DNA of 50,466 nt from Lachnospiraceae bacterium. GTDB lineage: Bacteria > Bacillota > Clostridia > Lachnospirales > Lachnospiraceae. Shown here piece by piece: positions 46,333 through 50,466 of the stretch. The notes under the pieces were generated by a model, which searched no databases, was not told the DNA's origin, and saw only the letters and a list, made by a program, of their open reading frames with translations. Position numbers and translations under genes: made by a program. The DNA lies in contig JAIKVW010000031.1 in the NCBI GenBank assembly GCA_024685315.1, positions 1 to 50,466 on the forward strand, written 5' to 3'. Each line of letters opens with the position of its first letter. The first letter of the stretch is position 1.

Positions 46333-46890
46333 ATGGACAATGAATTAATTGATGCTCTGGAAGTTAAGATGGGAAAGACTCTTGACTCACTGGAAAAGGA
46401 TTTCCAGACGATTCGTGCCGGAAGGGCGAATCCGCATATCCTGGACAAGATCAGGGTAGATTACTACGGAACTCCTACACCTATCCAGCAGGTCGGGAAC
46501 ATAAGCGTTCCTGAAGCGCGCGTTCTCCTTATCCAGCCCTGGGAACCGAAAATGGTAAAAGCTATCGAGAAAGCCATCCAGACTTCTGATATCGGTATCA
46601 ACCCGAATAATGACGGCAAATCGATACGTCTGAATTTCCCCGAGCTTACAGAGGAGCGCCGTAAGGACCTCTCAAAGGATGTCAGGAAGAAAGGCGAAGG
46701 AGCAAAGGTAGCGCTCAGGAATATCCGCCGCGACGGCAATGACACCGTCAAGAAACTCCTTAAGGCAAAGGAAGTCACGGAGGACGATCAGAAGGATTTC
46801 GAGACCAAGCTTCAGAAGCTTACGGACAAATATATCGCAGATGTAGACAAGGCAGTTGAAGCCAAGACCAAGGAGATCATGACTGTATAG
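46333..46890 (+). CDS. frr: Ribosome recycling factor
   Basis: RRF splits post-termination ribosomes together with EF-G. The 185-aa protein has the standard length and sequence: FQTIRAGRANPHILDKI near the N-terminus, VDYYGTPTPIQQVGNI and the helical segment with VRKKGEGAKVALRNIRRDGN. AGAGGTG precedes the ATG. A terminator-like hairpin follows, so uppS may rely on read-through or its own start. Confidence 0.97.
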   Translation: MDNELIDALEVKMGKTLDSLEKDFQTIRAGRANPHILDKIRVDYYGTPTPIQQVGNISVPEARVLLIQPWEPKMVKAIEKAIQTSDIGINPNNDGKSIRLNFPELTEERRKDLSKDVRKKGEGAKVALRNIRRDGNDTVKKLLKAKEVTEDDQKDFETKLQKLTDKYIADVDKAVEAKTKEIMTV

Positions 46891-46902
46891 TCTTATATTT
46901 TA

Positions 46903-46939
46903 AAAGAGAACTGTCGGGATCCGGCAGTTCTCTTTGTTT
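46903..46939 (+). terminator. Terminator-like hairpin after frr
   Basis: AGAGAACTG (46905-46913) pairs with CAGTTCTCT (46925-46933), with flanking A and T residues extending the stem, then TTGTTT. Confidence 0.75.
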
Positions 46940-46982
46940 AGAGAGCGGTATTATCCAGCTGCCGGAAGGACAGGAGGCGGTT

Positions 46983-47699
46983 ATTACGGAAAGAGAAATT
47001 GACGGAGAGATCTTTAATATACCTGAACATGTTGCCATAATAATGGACGGCAACGGACGCTGGGCAAAGAAGCGCGGAATGCCGAGGACCTTCGGGCATG
47101 CCCAGGGCTCGGAGAATGTGGAAATGGTCTGCGAAGACGCATGGACGCTCGGGATCAAATACCTTACTGTATATGCTTTTTCCACTGAAAACTGGAAGAG
47201 GCCGAGCGATGAAGTTAATACACTGATGGAGCTTTTCCTTGACTACCTCACGGATTATCACGACAAAATGATCTCAAAGAATATGAGGGTAAGGTGTATC
47301 GGGGACCGAACGGCTTTGTCTGAGGATATCCAGAATGCAATAGCCGTTCTGGAGAGTGATTCATCCGCAAATACCGGGCTGAATTTTACTATTGCGATCA
47401 ATTACGGCGGGAGAGACGAGATCACACGGGCAGTCAGGAATATCGTATCCGAGGGTGTCGATCCTGCCGATATTACCGAGGAAACAATCACCGCGCATCT
47501 TGATACCGCTTCAATACCTGACCCTGATCTTGTTATAAGGACCAGCGGTGAAGAAAGACTCTCTAATTTTATGCCATGGCAGACGGCTTACTCAGAGTTT
47601 TATTATACTGATGTGCTTTGGCCGGATTTTGATATGGAAACTTTGAAAGACGCGTGCCGTTCGTTCAGCAGGCGCAGCAGAAGACACGGGGGACTATAA
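46983..47699 (+). CDS. uppS: Undecaprenyl diphosphate synthase, apparent ATT start
   Basis: UppS condenses isopentenyl diphosphates into the C55 lipid carrier of cell-wall synthesis. The catalytic aspartate lies in AIIMDGNGRWAKKRGMPRT and the C-terminal substrate motif is RTSGEERLSNFMPWQ. The first ATG in frame (47043) falls inside IIMDGNGRW and would delete the first beta strand. Upstream in frame there is no ATG, GTG or TTG. AGGAGG at 46972-46977 is five bases before an ATT codon at 46983, which gives a 238-aa protein of normal length and the usual N-terminal IPEHVAIIMDG. A non-standard start or a base error at this codon are the two explanations. cdsA and dxr follow directly. Confidence 0.85.
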   Translation: MTEREIDGEIFNIPEHVAIIMDGNGRWAKKRGMPRTFGHAQGSENVEMVCEDAWTLGIKYLTVYAFSTENWKRPSDEVNTLMELFLDYLTDYHDKMISKNMRVRCIGDRTALSEDIQNAIAVLESDSSANTGLNFTIAINYGGRDEITRAVRNIVSEGVDPADITEETITAHLDTASIPDPDLVIRTSGEERLSNFMPWQTAYSEFYYTDVLWPDFDMETLKDACRSFSRRSRRHGGL

Positions 47700-47700
47700 A

Positions 47701-48504
47701 ATGTTTAAGAAAAGGCTTATCAGCGGCGCTATATTGCTTGCGGCAGTTATCGTGCTTATCGTTATTGGCAGGCTGCCTCTCTTTATTTTTAACTTTGCGA
47801 TTGGAATAATCGGACTTTTTGAATTCTACAGGACCAGAGGGGTCGAGAAGGATTTCCTTGCGATACTAGGGTATATTATCGCCGCAGGGTATATGATTTC
47901 CGTGCTTACGGCTTACTCTTACGCGCCGGTCATGGGGCTCGCAGGGAGCGTGCTTATACTGATGGCTGCATATGTGATCAAGTACCCTCAGTACAGGAGT
48001 GATGACATTTTCTTCATCCTCGGCGGAATTCTTTATATTCCCTTCACCCTGTCATTCATTTACCTTTCGAGGAATCTTGCTGCAGGCGCCTGCGTGACTG
48101 CTCTGATTTTCATCAGCGCCTGGGGAAATGACACCTGCGCATACTGCGTAGGCATGAAGTTCGGAAAGAAGAAGATTTTCCCCGAGCTCAGCCCTAAAAA
48201 GAGCCTTGAAGGACTTATAGGAGGGATCGCCGGGGCCGCTCTGCTTGGACTTATATTCGGCGCGATCTTTAATAAATTCCTCAGCTTCAGCATTCATCCA
48301 GCCTTTGCCTGCATGATCATCTGCGCAGTCGCAGGTTTTATATCGGTGCTGGGCGACCTTACCGCTTCCGCGATCAAGAGGGAAAGCGGCGTGAAGGATT
48401 ACGGAAATCTGATACCCGGACACGGCGGAGTAATGGACAGGTTCGACAGCCTTACATTTGCTGCCCCTGCGGTCTATATAGCCGCTATTTTCCTTGGTAT
48501 CTGA
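47701..48504 (+). CDS. cdsA: Phosphatidate cytidylyltransferase
   Basis: CdsA makes CDP-diacylglycerol from phosphatidic acid and CTP in the membrane. The 267-aa protein has about eight hydrophobic segments and the family signature near the C-terminus: GDLTASAIKRESGVKDYGNL followed by IPGHGGVMDRFDSL. It starts one base after the uppS stop. The order uppS-cdsA-dxr-rseP is common in bacteria. Confidence 0.95.
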   Translation: MFKKRLISGAILLAAVIVLIVIGRLPLFIFNFAIGIIGLFEFYRTRGVEKDFLAILGYIIAAGYMISVLTAYSYAPVMGLAGSVLILMAAYVIKYPQYRSDDIFFILGGILYIPFTLSFIYLSRNLAAGACVTALIFISAWGNDTCAYCVGMKFGKKKIFPELSPKKSLEGLIGGIAGAALLGLIFGAIFNKFLSFSIHPAFACMIICAVAGFISVLGDLTASAIKRESGVKDYGNLIPGHGGVMDRFDSLTFAAPAVYIAAIFLGI

Positions 48505-48531
48505 TAAAAATAATAACAGGAGTATTTGATC

Positions 48532-49674
48532 TTGAAAAATATTGCTATTCTGGGTTCCACGGGCTCGATCGGAACGCAGACTCTTGACGTAATATCAAGA
48601 ACAAATGATTTTAAAGTAACTGCTCTTATCGCAGGGAACAATGCCGAAGCGATGGAAAGGCAGGCCCGCGAATTCCGTCCCGGTACCATATGCATGTATG
48701 ACGAGAAAGCCGCATCCGACCTTAAGACAAGATTAAGTGATCTGGATGTGAGGGTACTTTCAGGCATGGCGGGCATTAAGGAGGCAGTCTGCCTTCCTGA
48801 GAATGATATCGTCGTGACCGCTGTAGTAGGCATGATCGGGATAGAACCCACTATAAGCGCTATCCAGGCAGGAAAGGATATTGCCCTTGCCAACAAGGAA
48901 ACTATGGTCACGGCTGGACACCTGATTACCAGGCTCGCAAAGGAAAACAATGTCAGGATCCTTCCAGTAGACAGTGAACATTCTGCGATTTTCCAGTCGC
49001 TGAACGGTGAGGACCACGGAGGCATCAGAAAGATCATTCTGACCGCATCCGGCGGACCTTTCCGCGGAAAGAAAAGAGAAGAATTAAAATATGTTACCGC
49101 AGCGCAGGCACTAAACCATCCGAATTGGAAGATGGGAAAGAAGATCACCATAGATTCTGCGACAATGGTCAATAAAGGTCTGGAAGTCATAGAAGCCAGG
49201 TGGCTTTTTGATGTGGATGCCTCAAGAATACAGATAGTTGTACAGCCTCAGAGTGTCCTTCATTCCGCGGTCGAGTTTAACGACAGGGCAATTATCGGCC
49301 AGTTCGGAACCCCCGACATGAGGATTCCGATCCAGTATGCGCTATATTATCCTGAGCGCCATGACCTTTCCGTAAATTCACTTGATCTTTTCGAGACCGG
49401 AAGCATCAGCTTTGAGAAGCCTGACCTTGATACCTTTAAAGGTCCTGCATTCGCATACGATGCTATCAGGACCGGCGGAAGCATGCCTACAGTGCTTAAC
49501 GCCGCGAACGAAAAGGCAGTTGCAATGTTCCTTAGAGGAGATATTAAATTCCTGGATATATATGATATAATAGAGGACTGTATGAGCGCCCACAGCCTTA
49601 TAGAGGATCCGGATCTCGCTCAGATCCTGGAGACCGAACAGTGGACGTACGAACATATCAGGAGGAAATTCTAA
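48532..49674 (+). CDS. dxr: 1-deoxy-D-xylulose 5-phosphate reductoisomerase
   Basis: Dxr makes MEP from DXP with NADPH, the first committed step of the MEP pathway. The 380-aa protein shows the NADPH motif AILGSTGSIGTQTL, LANKETMVTAG, PVDSEHSAIFQ with metal ligands and ASGGPFRGK. Two TTG codons compete; AGGAG at 48518-48522 is nine bases from TTG 48532 and only three from TTG 48526, and 48532 gives the usual MKNIAILG start. It works in the same pathway as ispF at 28860. Confidence 0.96.
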   Translation: MKNIAILGSTGSIGTQTLDVISRTNDFKVTALIAGNNAEAMERQAREFRPGTICMYDEKAASDLKTRLSDLDVRVLSGMAGIKEAVCLPENDIVVTAVVGMIGIEPTISAIQAGKDIALANKETMVTAGHLITRLAKENNVRILPVDSEHSAIFQSLNGEDHGGIRKIILTASGGPFRGKKREELKYVTAAQALNHPNWKMGKKITIDSATMVNKGLEVIEARWLFDVDASRIQIVVQPQSVLHSAVEFNDRAIIGQFGTPDMRIPIQYALYYPERHDLSVNSLDLFETGSISFEKPDLDTFKGPAFAYDAIRTGGSMPTVLNAANEKAVAMFLRGDIKFLDIYDIIEDCMSAHSLIEDPDLAQILETEQWTYEHIRRKF

Positions 49675-49675
49675 T

Positions 49676-49981
49676 TTGAGATATATTGTCGCGCTGCTTG
49701 TGTTCGGCGCAATTATCCTGTTCCATGAATTCGGACATTTTATTGTCGCGCGGAAGAACGGGATAATAGTAGAGGAGTTCATGATCGGAATGGGGCCCAA
49801 GCTATTCGGGTTCCAAAAAGGTGATACGGTATACACCATAGCCTTAAGGCTGAACATGCCTGCCTACATGCTGAAGCTGGTTTCATCCGTCATTGTCATA
49901 ATCGCCATTGCCGGTCCATACCTGCACAGCCAGCTGCCGCTAATAAGAAGAAGAGTCAGTTACCGTCAGGAGGTGAAATGA
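49676..49981 (+). pseudogene. Chimeric frame: RseP N-terminus joined to ABC permease C-terminus
   Basis: The first ~55 residues are the start of the site-2 protease RseP: a hydrophobic segment with the zinc motif HEFGH (residues 17-21), then NGIIVEEFMIGMGPKLFGF and KGDTVYTI. From about residue 56 (49841) the sequence no longer looks like RseP. ALRLNMPAYMLKLVSSVIV, followed by a final hydrophobic helix and a basic tail, resembles the C-terminus of the membrane permease that precedes COG1101-type ABC ATPases. The 101-aa product lacks most of both proteins and can do neither job. It starts with TTG after AGGAGG, directly behind dxr, where a normal rseP is expected. The join could be a real deletion or a contig chimera. 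Confidence 0.7.
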
Positions 49982-50466
49982 TGCTGCAGATAAATAACAT
50001 TACTAAAACATTCAATGCATCAACACCTGACGAAAGGAAGGCACTGGATGATTTCAGTCTTAATGTCCAGGACGGGGAATTCATCACACTGATCGGTGCC
50101 AACGGTGCCGGCAAGAGTACTCTGTTCAATGCCATCTGCGGTAATTTCATTACCGATTCCGGATCGATCATCCTCGATGGCAAAGACATTACCCTTTTGC
50201 CGCAGTATGAACGTTCCAGAGATATCGGTCGTCTGTTCCAGGACCCGACTCTGGGTACCGCCCCGAACATGACCGTTGAAGAAAACCTGGCCCTGGCAAC
50301 CAAGACCGGCAGATGGATAACCACGATCACTAACAGAGACCGTGAATTCTTCAGAGAGAAATTATCACAGCTGCAGATGGGTCTGGAAGACCGTCTGACT
50401 CAGCAGGTCGGTTCATTATCAGGAGGACAGAGACAGGCCATGGCTCTGTTAATGGCTACCATTAAT
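49981..50466 (+). CDS. ABC transporter ATP-binding protein (partial)
   Basis: The first 162 residues of an ABC ATPase run off the right edge. Walker A is GANGAGKST, the Q-loop is FQDPTLGTAPNMT and the signature LSGGQRQAMALLMATIN. The pattern, with TFNASTPDERKALDDFSL after the start and the dropped Walker B beyond the edge, fits the COG1101 group that works with a periplasmic-type binding protein and a permease for amino acids or similar small molecules. The ATG overlaps the end of the preceding chimeric frame. Codon use (CTG, CGT, GGT) differs from the genes to the left. Confidence 0.85.
   Translation, partial: MLQINNITKTFNASTPDERKALDDFSLNVQDGEFITLIGANGAGKSTLFNAICGNFITDSGSIILDGKDITLLPQYERSRDIGRLFQDPTLGTAPNMTVEENLALATKTGRWITTITNRDREFFREKLSQLQMGLEDRLTQQVGSLSGGQRQAMALLMATIN

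Noticed and set aside
48474-49190. A 238-codon minus-strand frame across the cdsA end and dxr
   Set aside because: Shadow of the dxr coding strand; hydrophobic stretches reflect the complementary codons and no known membrane family is evident.

Overview
The window looks like a Clostridia chromosome, most likely Lachnospiraceae or a close relative. The evidence is low-to-middle GC, strong AGGAGG ribosome-binding sites, frequent TTG starts, strong sigma-A promoters (TTGACA-N17-TATAAT type), a CIRCE-controlled groESL operon, a type B dihydroorotate dehydrogenase (pyrK-pyrD), a split glycine decarboxylase (gcvPA/gcvPB), Mini-III RNase and a GlnRS. The last ~630 bases look foreign or mis-joined, which suggests a metagenomic or draft contig.

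Layout. 1-282: 3' end of a 23S rRNA gene with no 5S gene after it, a terminator, tRNA-Trp and a second terminator. 451-2211: an orphan DnaK paralogue with a short C-terminus. 2429-11687 (+): a ten-gene run of glycine cleavage (gcvT-H-PA-PB), aroD, pyrimidine genes (pyrF, pyrK, pyrD), a stand-alone FakA-C-like protein and a spore-photoproduct-lyase-like radical SAM protein. 12957-11692 (-): an ArsB/NhaD-type permease that meets this run tail to tail. 13084-20170 (+): pyrE, a small membrane protein, purE-purM-purN-purD, a CbbX/SpoVK-type AAA+ ATPase and a long AlaX editing protein. 20260-21369: rpoD with its own promoter.

21480-25330 holds the most unusual module: a BspA-type leucine-rich-repeat protein, a vWA-like protein with a degenerate metallopeptidase motif, and a MoxR-type AAA+ ATPase, packed with 1-bp spacing or overlap. 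Next come tRNA-Pro, a GC-rich structured stretch (25535-25727) and a tldD-tldE pair on the minus strand. 28602-32114 carries tRNA-Val, tRNA-Met, ispF, cysS, mrnC, rlmB and tRNA-Thr; glnS, CIRCE-groES-groEL, guaB, a DegV/FakB protein and an M16C peptidase follow. 41780-49674 is a housekeeping run: era, recO, trpS, cysE, pyrH, frr, uppS, cdsA, dxr.

Themes are translation quality control and tRNA/rRNA maturation (five tRNAs, four aminoacyl-tRNA synthetase-related genes, frr, mrnC, rlmB), nucleotide synthesis (pyr, pur, guaB), protein folding and proteolysis (DnaK, GroESL, TldDE, M16C, three AAA/vWA-type proteins), and isoprenoid/envelope precursors (ispF, uppS, cdsA, dxr). The main second-look items are the LRR-vWA-MoxR trio, the apparent ATT start of uppS, the in-frame fusion of the rseP N-terminus to an ABC permease C-terminus at the right end, the missing 5S gene, and the structured intergenic stretch after tRNA-Pro. 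No CRISPR array, insertion sequence or integrase was seen.
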